A stretch of DNA of 32,271 nt from Bradyrhizobium oropedii (GTDB lineage Bacteria; Pseudomonadota; Alphaproteobacteria; Rhizobiales; Xanthobacteraceae), in the NCBI RefSeq assembly GCF_020889685.1, contig NZ_JACMYO010000093.1, positions 1 to 32,271 of the forward strand, given 5' to 3'. Below, piece after piece: positions 23,981 to 32,190 of this stretch (the stretch's first letter is position 1; each line of letters starts with the position of its first letter). The notes below the pieces were generated by a model. That model searched no databases, was not told the origin of the DNA, and saw only the letters and a list, made by a program, of their open reading frames with translations. Both the position numbers and the translations under genes were made by a program.

Positions 23981-24832
23981 CTATTGTTTGACAGCTCCTC
24001 CGGTCATTCCTTCGACGAACCATTTCTGTGCGGTGAGGAAGGCGATGACCAGAGGCAGCACGATGAGAGTGGACGCAGCCATGAGGGGACCGAAGTCGTT
24101 GCCGGCCTCCTCGTTCTTGAAGACCATGATGCCGAGCGGCGGCGGCATAAGTGACTGGTCGCGCACCGCGATCAGCGGCCAGAAAAGATCGTTCCAGTGG
24201 CCGACCACCGAGAAGATAGAGAAGGCGATGACGGCAGGCAGCGCCATCGGCACCAAGATCCTCCAGACGATGGCGAGTTCAGAGAGACCGTCGAGGCGGG
24301 CGGCGTGCACCACATCGTCGTGAATAGTTTTGAAGAATTGCCGGAACAGGAAGATGCCGAAGGGCGAGACGACGTAGGGGAAGATGAGGGCCGTATAGGT
24401 GTTGAGGATCCCTAGCTGGTAACCGAAGACGAAGAGCGGCAGCGCGAGCACCTGATGCGGCAACAGTAGGCCGACCAGCACCATGACGAAGAGCAGGTCG
24501 CGGCCGGGAAACCGCAGCTTGGCGAGCGCGTAAGCGCAAGGCGCGCAGACAAGAATCTGTAGCACCAAGATCAGACTGCATACGATCAGGCCATTGATCA
24601 TGTAGCGCGGCAGCGGCGCCTCGGTCAGCGCTTTGGTGTAGTTCTCGACGCCGTAGAATTGCGAAGGCCAAAATGAGAAGGACGCGCGGAAGATTTCACC
24701 GGGTGGCTTGATTGACAGCGAGATCATCCACACGAATGGCAAGAGGATGAGTGCGCCGGTGAGCAGTAGCACGGCATGCCGAAGAATGGCAGCGAGCGAC
24801 GACAGGCGCTTTGTGGACATGGTGTCGCTCAT
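23981..24832 (-). CDS. ABC transporter permease (UgpE/MalG type)
   Basis: This 283-residue membrane protein has about six helices (HAVLLLTGALILLPFVWMIS first, TLIVLPLVIAFLTAQKWFVE last). The EAA loop, ARLDGLSELAIVWRILVPMA, contacts the ATPase. The N-terminal segment SLSIKPPGEIF and the conserved FGIFLFRQFF are typical of the sugar/glycerol-phosphate permease class. It overlaps the first permease gene by 4 bp (ATGA). Confidence 0.94.
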   Translation of the reverse strand: MSDTMSTKRLSSLAAILRHAVLLLTGALILLPFVWMISLSIKPPGEIFRASFSFWPSQFYGVENYTKALTEAPLPRYMINGLIVCSLILVLQILVCAPCAYALAKLRFPGRDLLFVMVLVGLLLPHQVLALPLFVFGYQLGILNTYTALIFPYVVSPFGIFLFRQFFKTIHDDVVHAARLDGLSELAIVWRILVPMALPAVIAFSIFSVVGHWNDLFWPLIAVRDQSLMPPPLGIMVFKNEEAGNDFGPLMAASTLIVLPLVIAFLTAQKWFVEGMTGGAVKQ

Positions 24833-25803
24833 TGGTAATGCACCTTCCTGTCCATGACGCGAGCTTGAACGAGGGTAAGCGTAACGACGATGATGAGAAA
24901 GACGACGGCAATAGCGGCACCGTATCCAGTGCGCAGATATTCGAAGCTCTCCCGATATAGCGTGTAGAGCAGCACTTCGGAGGCGTGGCCGGGCCCGCCT
25001 TGAGTAAGCACTTTTACGGTGTCGAAAGACTCAAATGCCCTCAGTGCCACGACGACGACAACGAACATGGAGACCGGCCCGAGCATAGGCAGGGTGACGG
25101 TGCGCAGCCGGTCGAACCAAAGGTCAGCGCCGTCGACATCTGCAGCGTCGTAGAGATCTTGCGGGATGCTCTTGAGACCGGAGAGAAACAACACCATGGC
25201 ATAGCCGAGGTTCTGCCAGATGCCGATGACGGCCAACACCGGGAGCGCGGTATTCTCCTGGCCCAGCCAGTTGGCCGTCGGCAGGGCCATGGCCGCGAGC
25301 GTCTGGTTGACGAGGCCGATGGTGGGATGAAGTAGCGTCCCCCAGGCGATCGCCATCGCCGTGAGCGTCGCCATGAATGGCAGAAAGTGAATGGCGCGAT
25401 AAAACGAGCGGCAGGACTTTCCGCTTTCGATCAGGAGCGCGATCAGTAGGCCGAAGACGACAGTGCCCGGCACGACGATCAAAGCGTAGATCACGGTGTT
25501 GAAAAGCGAGGTCCTGAAACCCGCGTCAGCGAAGACCTCGCGGAAATTGGTGAGGCCGACAAAGGAGAGCGAACGCGCGCCGAACTGCCAGTCAGTGAGC
25601 GCGATGACGAATACACCAATCACTGGCAGGAAGAATAGGACGAGCAGGAAGAAGATTGCTGGCCCAGCCAACGTCCAAGCTATCAGCATCTCCGCAAAGG
25701 CGCGCCTGTCTGCCGAGAAAGCGGTGCGCGATGGCAACGTTCGAGCGCCACTTGTCGCAGACGGCCCGTCGGAGGCGCCGTAAAGCGCAAGAGGCTTGCT
25801 CAT
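24829..25803 (-). CDS. ABC transporter permease (UgpA/MalF type)
   Basis: The 324-residue product has a polar N-terminus of about 35 residues and then six helices starting at LIAWTLAGPAIFFLLVLFFL. It contains FVGLTNFREVF, HFLPFMATLTAMAIAWGTLL and the EAA motif YDAADVDGADLWFDRLRTVT followed by LPML. It pairs with the adjacent UgpE-type permease. Its ATG overlaps the ATPase stop by 4 bp. Confidence 0.94.
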   Translation of the reverse strand: MSKPLALYGASDGPSATSGARTLPSRTAFSADRRAFAEMLIAWTLAGPAIFFLLVLFFLPVIGVFVIALTDWQFGARSLSFVGLTNFREVFADAGFRTSLFNTVIYALIVVPGTVVFGLLIALLIESGKSCRSFYRAIHFLPFMATLTAMAIAWGTLLHPTIGLVNQTLAAMALPTANWLGQENTALPVLAVIGIWQNLGYAMVLFLSGLKSIPQDLYDAADVDGADLWFDRLRTVTLPMLGPVSMFVVVVVALRAFESFDTVKVLTQGGPGHASEVLLYTLYRESFEYLRTGYGAAIAVVFLIIVVTLTLVQARVMDRKVHYQ

Positions 25804-26978
25804 CTGGCAACTTCCCGGAACGGAGTGACCGATGTCCAGTCGGATTCCGCGTCCCGGCGCAAACGCCGCCCATCACGAGCAAATAGAAGCACGCGGTCCG
25901 GCCTGACGCCAACATGCAAAGTCTGGCCCGGAGTGATGTAAGGTGCCCGCTCGGCCAGCAGCCTTACAATTAACGGATGATCGATACCTGCCAGATCGAG
26001 ATGGACGAAGAGATCGGAGCCCATATGCTCTATCATGCGCACCGAACCGGTCAGCGAGCCCTGCCCGCCGTGGTCGGCGAGATGAAAAGCCTCCGGACGG
26101 ATGCCAAGGGTTAGAGCGGCGCCGGGACGCGCGTCAGTCTCGATCGTGAGTGTCGCTCCGGCCACATCGATCAGGCCACGCTCGCGCACCACACCATCGA
26201 GCATATTGATCTTTGGCGAACCAATGAACTCGGCAACGCGTCGGTCGTCGGGATCGGCATAGATGTCCTGCGGCGGAGCGACCTGCAACAGCTCACCATC
26301 GATCATCACGGCCACCCGATCCGACAGCGTCATGGCCTCGGCCTGGTCATGGGTAACATAGACGAACGTGACCCCGAGTCCTTGGTGAAGCTCCTTGATC
26401 TCGGCTCGCATTTGCACTCGAAGCTTGGCGTCGAGGTTGGACAAGGGTTCGTCCATCAGGAAGATAGCCGGATTCCGCACCATTGCCCGTCCAACCGCCA
26501 CGCGTTGGCGCTGGCCGCCGGAGAGCTGTCCCGGTTTGCGCACCAGCAGATGGCCGATGCCGAGAGACTTAGCCGTACGGGTGACTTCCTCGTCGATCTC
26601 GCCAGCAACCTGTGTCGTGCCTGGCAGCAGGCGGCCGAGAAGAGGAAGCCTCCGCACCGCAGAGAGCTTGCGCATCCGAAGCGGTAGCGCGATGTTGGAG
26701 GCGACTGTCATGTGCGGATAGAGCGCGTATGACTGGAACACCATCGCCACGTCCCGCCGCTTCGGTCGCAGCCCGTCCACCACCCGTTCGCCGATTGTGA
26801 CTGATCCTGCATCCTGGACCTCTAGCCCTGCCAGGATACGCAGCAGCGTTGACTTGCCGCAACCCGAAGGCCCCAGCAACGTCAGGAACTCACCATCGGC
26901 TATCGACAGCGAAACACCGCGCAAGACAGACGTCACGCCGTAATTCTTTTGGATGCTATCAATCAATACGGATGCCAT
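25800..26978 (-). CDS. ABC transporter ATPase (UgpC/MsmK/MalK type)
   Basis: The start at 26978 is chosen for the GGAAG site about 9 bp upstream; an ATG at 27017 would add 13 residues of no known match. The protein has Walker A GPSGCGKS, Q-loop VFQSYALYPHMT, signature LSGGQRQRVAVGRA, Walker B IFLMDEPLSNLDAK and switch VTHDQAEA, then a C-terminal OB/TOBE domain (GIRPEAFHL, VGVRPDRVLLF), as in MalK-type carbohydrate importers. Between the first helical segments it carries an extra Leu/Arg-rich stretch of about 17 residues (SAVRRLPLLGRLLPGTTQVA) that most relatives lack. It is the first gene of operon 2, downstream of the shared upstream element. Confidence 0.95.
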   Translation of the reverse strand: MASVLIDSIQKNYGVTSVLRGVSLSIADGEFLTLLGPSGCGKSTLLRILAGLEVQDAGSVTIGERVVDGLRPKRRDVAMVFQSYALYPHMTVASNIALPLRMRKLSAVRRLPLLGRLLPGTTQVAGEIDEEVTRTAKSLGIGHLLVRKPGQLSGGQRQRVAVGRAMVRNPAIFLMDEPLSNLDAKLRVQMRAEIKELHQGLGVTFVYVTHDQAEAMTLSDRVAVMIDGELLQVAPPQDIYADPDDRRVAEFIGSPKINMLDGVVRERGLIDVAGATLTIETDARPGAALTLGIRPEAFHLADHGGQGSLTGSVRMIEHMGSDLFVHLDLAGIDHPLIVRLLAERAPYITPGQTLHVGVRPDRVLLFARDGRRLRRDAESDWTSVTPFREVAR

Positions 26979-27087
26979 CGCCGTTACTTCCAAATCGTTA
27001 TGAAACCCACGGAGCACGGCAAAGAGATTGCCGATCTCGCCTGGACGAGGTCGCTGACGTGGGAGAACTTCAAAACCCGCACTGCTA

Positions 27088-27154
27088 CAGCCGAATGACG
27101 CTCATCGTATAATTCGATCTGAATCAGCGCAAAATGCGATGAGATGTTCCGCTT
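27088..27154 (-). promoter_or_regulatory. 67-bp upstream element, copy B (operon 2)
   Basis: On the plus strand it reads from CAGCCGAATGACGCTCATCG to TGCGATGAGATGTTCCGCTT. It begins 110 bp upstream of the ATPase start and matches copy A at 15185-15251 over its whole length at about three-quarters of positions. Within it CTCATCG and its complement CGATGAG form inverted arms about 28 bp apart, an operator-like dyad that is weaker in copy A. On the gene strand TTGCGC and TACGAT lie 17 bp apart, a possible sigma70 promoter. Confidence 0.5.
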
Positions 27155-27650
27155 CGACGCGAGCTTAGTATCGCCGGAGTTGGAGCCCCCTCATCCCGCT
27201 GCCTGAAAGTTATCTTGAGACAAGCTCGCTGAGCGATGCGGCCGAATAGCGAATCGGTCCGACCTCGCTCGTCCGCCTAAGCGCTCGCCGAGCACAAGGC
27301 GATCTCGTTTACTGCGGATCGTATTTGAGAGCGACGGGACGAACGCGAACCGAATTCGGTTCGATAGGCAATCACCTTCAACCTCGAGTTTGAACAGTTC
27401 AAGGCTGCGCAGGGGCCTGACGTGTTCGCAAAAATTGGATGTCGTTAGGTCAACAGCCGGTGCACTAACCTCGCCTTCTCGATGATCTTTGACTTTGGCT
27501 CGAAGCTGTTCGATCGGATGGATCTCATTGGTGCTGTAGGACGTCTGCTATGTGGTCCGCGCAGGGTGAATAGGGGCGTCAATCGAGCGTTTGGCGCACA
27601 GCTGCGCAACCGGCACGAGTAACCGGATCACTGCATTTGGAATTGAACTC
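27155..27650. other. Intergenic region upstream of operon 2
   Basis: No gene is supported here. It holds the palindrome at 27346 and patchy similarity to the region upstream of operon 1. The right half, from about 27370, shows no recognisable feature. Confidence 0.4.
27346..27363. promoter_or_regulatory. Perfect 18-bp palindrome CGAACCGAATTCGGTTCG
   Basis: The two 9-bp arms are exact reverse complements with no spacer. It lies about 370 bp upstream of the ABC operon in otherwise gene-free DNA. Such symmetry suits a dimeric repressor, but no copy was noticed upstream of operon 1 and the site could be coincidental. Confidence 0.35.
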
Positions 27651-27689
27651 GCCGTCAAGCGGCGCGCCGCAGGCGCGGGGCTTGACGGC
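27651..27689. repeat. GC-rich inverted repeat, terminator-like hairpin
   Basis: Ten-base arms GCCGTCAAGC (27651-27660) and GCTTGACGGC (27680-27689) enclose a 19-base GC-rich centre that can fold further. No T-run follows on either strand, so factor-independent termination is not evident. It lies beyond the 3' end of the IS256 transposase remnant and may belong to that element or be an old terminator. Confidence 0.4.
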
Positions 27690-27769
27690 GAAGGTTCGGA
27701 CCAGGCAATCACTATCGGCTGCGTGATGTCGGTTGTGATCATCAGCGCGCTGTTCCGGGAAACCGCGCG

Positions 27770-28265
27770 CCGAAGTGGATCGCGAACTACCCATTGCGGC
27801 AGTCCATTCGACCTGCCGTCGCCAAGGGACGCCGGCGTTGTTGATGGCGAGATACAACAGCTCGATCGCGGCCTCGTCGGTCGGGAAGATGCCGCGGGTC
27901 TTGGTGATCTTGCGCATCGAACGATACAACGCCTCGACCGCATTGGTGGCATGGATCATCTTGCGGATGTCCGGCAGGAGCGCGAAGAACGGTACGACGT
28001 GTCCCACGCATTGCGCCAGATCTGGCCGAGCAGCCGCCGGCGTCGGCGCTCCCGATAGATTGCTTTGGAGGCAGGGATTGCCTTGCGGTCCTCCCAGGAG
28101 ACGAAGGCAAGCCTGTTGCGGATCAGGTGCACGATGCGGGTCTGCATTGTGATCGCTTTCGGGAAGCCGTGCAGTCCGTCAACAACGGCAATCAGGATGT
28201 CGTTGACGCCGCCTTCAGCTCGTTGACGAATCGCAGCCAGAACTTTGCGCCGGGCGCACGACATT
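27770..28265 (-). pseudogene. IS256/Mutator-family transposase, C-terminal remnant
   Basis: Two minus-strand frames together give the C-terminal half of an IS256-type transposase. One has AVVDGLHGFPKAI then IVHLIRNRLAFVSWEDRKAI, the region with a catalytic Asp. The other has VVPFFALLPDIRKMIHATNA, then VEALYRSMRKITKTRGIFPT and ELLYLAINNAG, then WRRQVEWTAAMG. The frames change near 27980-28010, and an upstream piece (GAKFWL, VNELK) is in a third frame. The N-terminal half is absent. The element is inactive. Confidence 0.85.
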
Positions 28266-28828
28266 AAGTGGGCGGCTCTGCCATTGTCGGACCTCCTCAG
28301 CCTCGGTAGCATCGCGCAGCTTCTGCCGCTACACCACTCACGCACAAGCTTCCTAATGTCGCGAATTTCTGTTCAGGACGCTGGACGCACGCTTTATTGC
28401 ATGCCGGCCTGGGCACTGGCCCTCGCGGACATAGCCGGTGGCATGCCACAAGCCCACATCGGGGAGCAGACGCCGGATCGCGTCCAGCCTGCTCTTTCCT
28501 GCGCTCCAGGCCGATTTGGCAGACTGGAGATTATGGGGCCATCCGGCCGCTCAACAACTCGCTGAGCGCCACAGCAGGTATACGAGTTGAGGGGGAACGA
28601 CGACCGGCGACAAAGTCCTCGAGGGTGCCGAATCAGCTTCTGCGGGATCGGCCAAGAGAATGTCACGCGATGAGGCTGTCGCCCCCTCCGTTAGAGCAAC
28701 ATGGCCTGCCCTCTGTGCGCAAAAAAGAAATGAAACCGGCCACCATGAGACCTGACGTACCCGTTACGAGCCCGATCGGTCAGAGAAGCGTTCAAGATTG
28801 GACAAAATGTCGGGTGAACCATATCGCA
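28266..28828. other. Gene-free region between the IS256 remnant and the next small frame
   Basis: Several overlapping open frames exist on both strands, but none has a good ribosome-binding site or a recognisable family. The part beside 28266 may be further IS256 debris. I see no RNA gene or repeat here. Confidence 0.35.
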
Positions 28829-28850
28829 TCAATGGCTGCCGCTGCGAGTC

Positions 28851-29108
28851 TCAATCGGTAAGGCCGCAGTCACGATACGTGCGCACGGTACACGCCAGGC
28901 ATCGGAATTCGAACTCGATAGCAATGCGATCGGAGTCGAAGCGCCCACGCGCCTTGCCCAGCTCGGCGGCGAGATCCTTAGCCCGGGCCTTGGACAAGCA
29001 CGTGGAGCACAATGTCGGCCAGGACGCGCTAAGGTTGTCTTGCGGTTGGCACATTCTACGGCGGACAATTTTCCGGACGGGTCGACGAAGATCCGCAGTT
29101 TTTGGCAC
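28851..29108 (-). CDS. Doubtful small frame with two CxxC pairs
   Basis: A GTG-started frame of 85 codons includes LCSTC (C-x2-C) and, about 35 residues on, FRCLACTVRTYRDC (a second C-x2-C), separated by AKDLAAELGKARGRFDSDRI. This spacing resembles small zinc-ribbon proteins common in rhizobial genomes. However, the ribosome-binding site is poor and a competing frame overlaps it. It could be a genuine small gene, the 3' end of a broken one, or chance. Confidence 0.3.
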   Translation of the reverse strand: MPKTADLRRPVRKIVRRRMCQPQDNLSASWPTLCSTCLSKARAKDLAAELGKARGRFDSDRIAIEFEFRCLACTVRTYRDCGLTD

Positions 29109-29344
29109 CGCTCAGCCTGCAGCTGACGGAAACTCGAAGCGGACGCGCGTCTTCGTTTCTTGCCGCAGTGCGGCCATACTCAAGGTCGGTATCTTCGGTT
29201 ATGCCGACTTACAGCCGTCGTCGACGACTTGGCGGGCAAGCCCACCCAAATGTGGCGGCTTGCCGCTCTCGGGCATGGGCTTGGGTTGGAGCCGGGTTTC
29301 CTCGGAGATTCGTAGGCAACGCGCGAGAATCACAGGTTAGCCGG

Positions 29345-31204
29345 TCAATGTCGCCTCATTTCACGGCAGGATTGCTCTGCCGGCGCGACGGGGCGTACGG
29401 GCTTCAACAAAAACTGCCTGTAAGATTTGGGATAATCCCCGTCATTGATCGGAGTTTCGAACGCAGCAGCGGCGACGTAATCCGCCTGGCGGGCTCCAAA
29501 GGAGGCCATGACACTGGCCTGGTCAAGATGATGGGGCCCCTCCGGCTCGATCAGTACCCACGCTTTAGCCAAATCGGCGCAGTTCTCAAGTCCGAGAGCT
29601 TCCACCGCGGCTGCGTTACTGCCGGCATATGGTACGGCCGGCGGTGGTATACCGAAGCGTGTTGAGCTAATGTCATGTGGCCCCACCAGCGATGGTAGAC
29701 CGAGCACTCGCGTTTCGAGCACATACAGCAGGCCCGGCGAGTGGCCAGAGAGATCGACCACGGGGGTACCGACTTCAAGACCGGCCGTGCGAGCCTGGGC
29801 TCTGGCGGTGGCCAGGTAGTCGTGGAGAGGTTGCGAGAGCACCAATTTTCCACCACCCGGCAGGAGTGTGACAGCGGTATAAGCGCGCAGATCTTTCAGC
29901 TGACCCCACGGCTTGAGGATGGCAGCATTGATTACGGATGCAGTGAGCAACTGTGCCAACACCGTCAGGGGCAGTAGAGTGGCGACGCTACGTCCCTGTT
30001 GCGCAAGAGGGCTCAGGAAGGCAATGACCGCGAGCATCCAGAACAAGGCGGCCATCGAACCGATGAACCAGTAGTTGCCGGCGGAGCCCAGTGCCAACAC
30101 GTGCGGCAGGACCAAAAAGGTTAGCGCTAGAGAGATGCTGGTGGGAGTCTGGGTACGCAGAATCAAAACCTCACGATAAAACATCGCGCCAAGGCATATG
30201 AAGACCGGCACTAGGAATAGGATCGAGAGCTTGATGCTGATCGGATCGGTCCCCAGCAGCGCAATCGCTATTGTTAGAAGCAAGGTCGCAGCGAGTGCTA
30301 GCGATGAGAGCAACTTGTGCGTAGGCCCTATGAGAATGCTCAACAGAAGGACTGTCGCCACTAACACGGCGATAGTGAGTTGCCCGCTACTGGTTTCGAG
30401 CCAGTCGATCCGAAACATGAAAGACAACTCGTGCCGGGCACCTAGCAGGATTTCAAAATCAGCGCTCTTGACCATACGGGTCACCAGCCCCGTGACGCCA
30501 CGATCGATCAGGTAGGCGGTAACGATCAGCAGAGCGAGAGCGACCAGTGCCGCGCCAATCGTGAGCAGCAGCGACTTTCGGCGCAAAACGACGACATAGA
30601 GCATAACGACGAGGGCGATGGCTGCAGCGGTGGTTGGCTTGGCCATGAAGCAGCACCATCCGCCGACGCCGACCAGGATGCAGCCCAAGACCTGGCGGAT
30701 GCGCCCTGGCCGATCGGCAAGCAGCATCCCAATCATCACCATCAAGAGCGAGTGAAAGGTCAGTGTGTAGTAGTTGGGGGTGAGCAGTATCCAGAGGTGA
30801 AAGGCGACTAATGCCAGGCAGGCGATTCCTGCCGATAGCACCGCCGCATGTGGCCGACCCACTGTCCAGAGGCGCCGGATCACAAGGAAGCTGAGAATCC
30901 AGCCCAGCGCCGCGGTGAGAGTGACGTTCGCCATGCGAAGCACTGCGATGTCGTGCCCCGCCCACTGATATGGCCAGTGATAAATGAAGCCAAAAAGCGT
31001 CGGCGGGCTATTGATTGTGTAGGCGAATGGGTTCGCGATGGAATTGAGGTGGAAACCTTCGGCGCTGACACCGAAACCGTAACTACTGTAGTATAGCAGC
31101 CACAAGAAAAGGATCGCTGTAGTTAGGGCGGACAGAGGCAACAAAGCTCGATCCAGCAAGAGTGACAACGTCTTTCCGTCGGTAAAGCGGCTATTTCTTG
31201 GCAT
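29345..31204 (-). CDS. Large polytopic membrane protein, GT-C-glycosyltransferase-like
   Basis: The ATG at 31204 is chosen because GGAAGG lies about 5 bp upstream; the frame is open to an ATG at 31300 with no such site. The 619 residues contain roughly ten or more membrane helices in the first 430 (LSALTTAILFLWLLYYSSYG, AALGWILSFLVIRRLW, LALVAFHLWILLTPNYYTLT and others), then a soluble C-terminal region of about 170 residues. The first periplasmic loop, SAEGFHLNSIANPFAY, resembles the acidic D/E-E-G-x-x-L-N motif at the equivalent place in GT-C-fold lipid-linked sugar transferases, where the acidic residue is catalytic; here Ala precedes the Glu. No known gene name fits. It stands alone between IS remnants. 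Confidence 0.7.
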   Translation of the reverse strand: MPRNSRFTDGKTLSLLLDRALLPLSALTTAILFLWLLYYSSYGFGVSAEGFHLNSIANPFAYTINSPPTLFGFIYHWPYQWAGHDIAVLRMANVTLTAALGWILSFLVIRRLWTVGRPHAAVLSAGIACLALVAFHLWILLTPNYYTLTFHSLLMVMIGMLLADRPGRIRQVLGCILVGVGGWCCFMAKPTTAAAIALVVMLYVVVLRRKSLLLTIGAALVALALLIVTAYLIDRGVTGLVTRMVKSADFEILLGARHELSFMFRIDWLETSSGQLTIAVLVATVLLLSILIGPTHKLLSSLALAATLLLTIAIALLGTDPISIKLSILFLVPVFICLGAMFYREVLILRTQTPTSISLALTFLVLPHVLALGSAGNYWFIGSMAALFWMLAVIAFLSPLAQQGRSVATLLPLTVLAQLLTASVINAAILKPWGQLKDLRAYTAVTLLPGGGKLVLSQPLHDYLATARAQARTAGLEVGTPVVDLSGHSPGLLYVLETRVLGLPSLVGPHDISSTRFGIPPPAVPYAGSNAAAVEALGLENCADLAKAWVLIEPEGPHHLDQASVMASFGARQADYVAAAAFETPINDGDYPKSYRQFLLKPVRPVAPAEQSCREMRRH

Positions 31205-31334
31205 AAGCCCCTTCCAGCTAGCCTCATAGAGGAGGCCCATTCCAATGGATATTAACCTCGACGAGCTTCTAACTGGCCTAAGCCCCGCAATCTCCTCCAT
31301 GAATTGGTAGAGTCCATCACTACTAGTGTCCTGT

Positions 31335-32190
31335 TTCGTAATTCATGAGCAAGTCGATGCAGTTTTTCGCGGATTGCGTCTGCCGTAGCGGTCCATCGGA
31401 AGGGCTGGCAGGTGGCGTTGTATGCCGTGACGAAGTGATCGATTTTCCCGACGAGTTGCTTAACATTGGAGAAAAGAGCCGCGGCGGATCGCCTTTTCGG
31501 TGATCAACGCAAAGAAGCGCTCCACTTGGTTAAGCCAGGAACTGTAGGTGGGAATGAAATGCATGTGCCAACGGCCTGATCGCCAGCCAAGCTCTGATCT
31601 TCGGGTGGTTGTGGACCGCGTAATTGTCGATGATGCAGTGGATATCAAGCCCCATGGGAACCTCTTTAGCGATCTCGCGCAGGAGCGATAGGAATTCCTG
31701 ATGCCGATGACGCGGCTTGCACCTGTCGAGCACCGTCCCATCAATCACATTCAGCGCTGCGAACAACGTGGCCGCCTCGTGGCGCTTGTAGTCGTGAGTA
31801 ATCCCTTCGACGAAACCGAAGCCCATGGGCAGCATTGGCTGCGTGCGCTCCAAAGCTTGGCATTGACCCTCCTCATCGACACAGATCACCAAAGCATTGT
31901 CGGGCGGGCTCCGATACAGCCCGACGACGTCGCGAAGCTTCTCGATGAAGAAAGGATCGTTAGAGATCTTGAAGCCTTCAGAGATGCGGTTGCAAGCCGA
32001 ACGTTCGGAAATAACGCTGTAAGCTGGTCTTGAAGATGCCAGCTTCGGCCGCCACGGAGCGAATGCTCCAATGTGTGGAACCATTGAGCGCCGCGGGCAG
32101 CGAGCGACTACGTGCAAACGTTTGAAGCTGCGAACGCTATTGATCCGACAACACCAGATCTGCCTTCAGTCTGCCTATCGTCATCGCCAT
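31335..32190 (-). pseudogene. IS630-family transposase, decayed
   Basis: The minus strand gives an almost complete IS630 DDE transposase spread over several frames. MAMTIGRLKADLVLSDQ is followed by an in-frame TAG and then RSQLQTFARSRSLPAAL. After a deletion come IRSVAAEAG, FFIEKLRDVVGLYRSPPDNA, LVICVDEEGQCQALERTQPM with the first catalytic Asp, LPMGFGFVEGITHDYKRHEA, DIHCIIDNYAVHNHPKIRAW with the second, and in another frame WHMHFIPTYSSWLNQVERFF with the catalytic-domain end. The C-terminal HRLAHELRNR lies in a third frame at about 31335-31400. The stop and frame breaks make it non-functional. Confidence 0.9.

Noticed and set aside
21079..26978. Agrocinopine catabolism operon
   Set aside because: The phosphodiesterase and importer suggest an analogy, but the known agrocinopine importer is of the oligopeptide class and the other enzymes here have no counterpart there.
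27591..28058. Plus-strand open frame of 155 codons across the IS256 remnant
   Set aside because: The opposite strand carries clear transposase homology, so this is a shadow.
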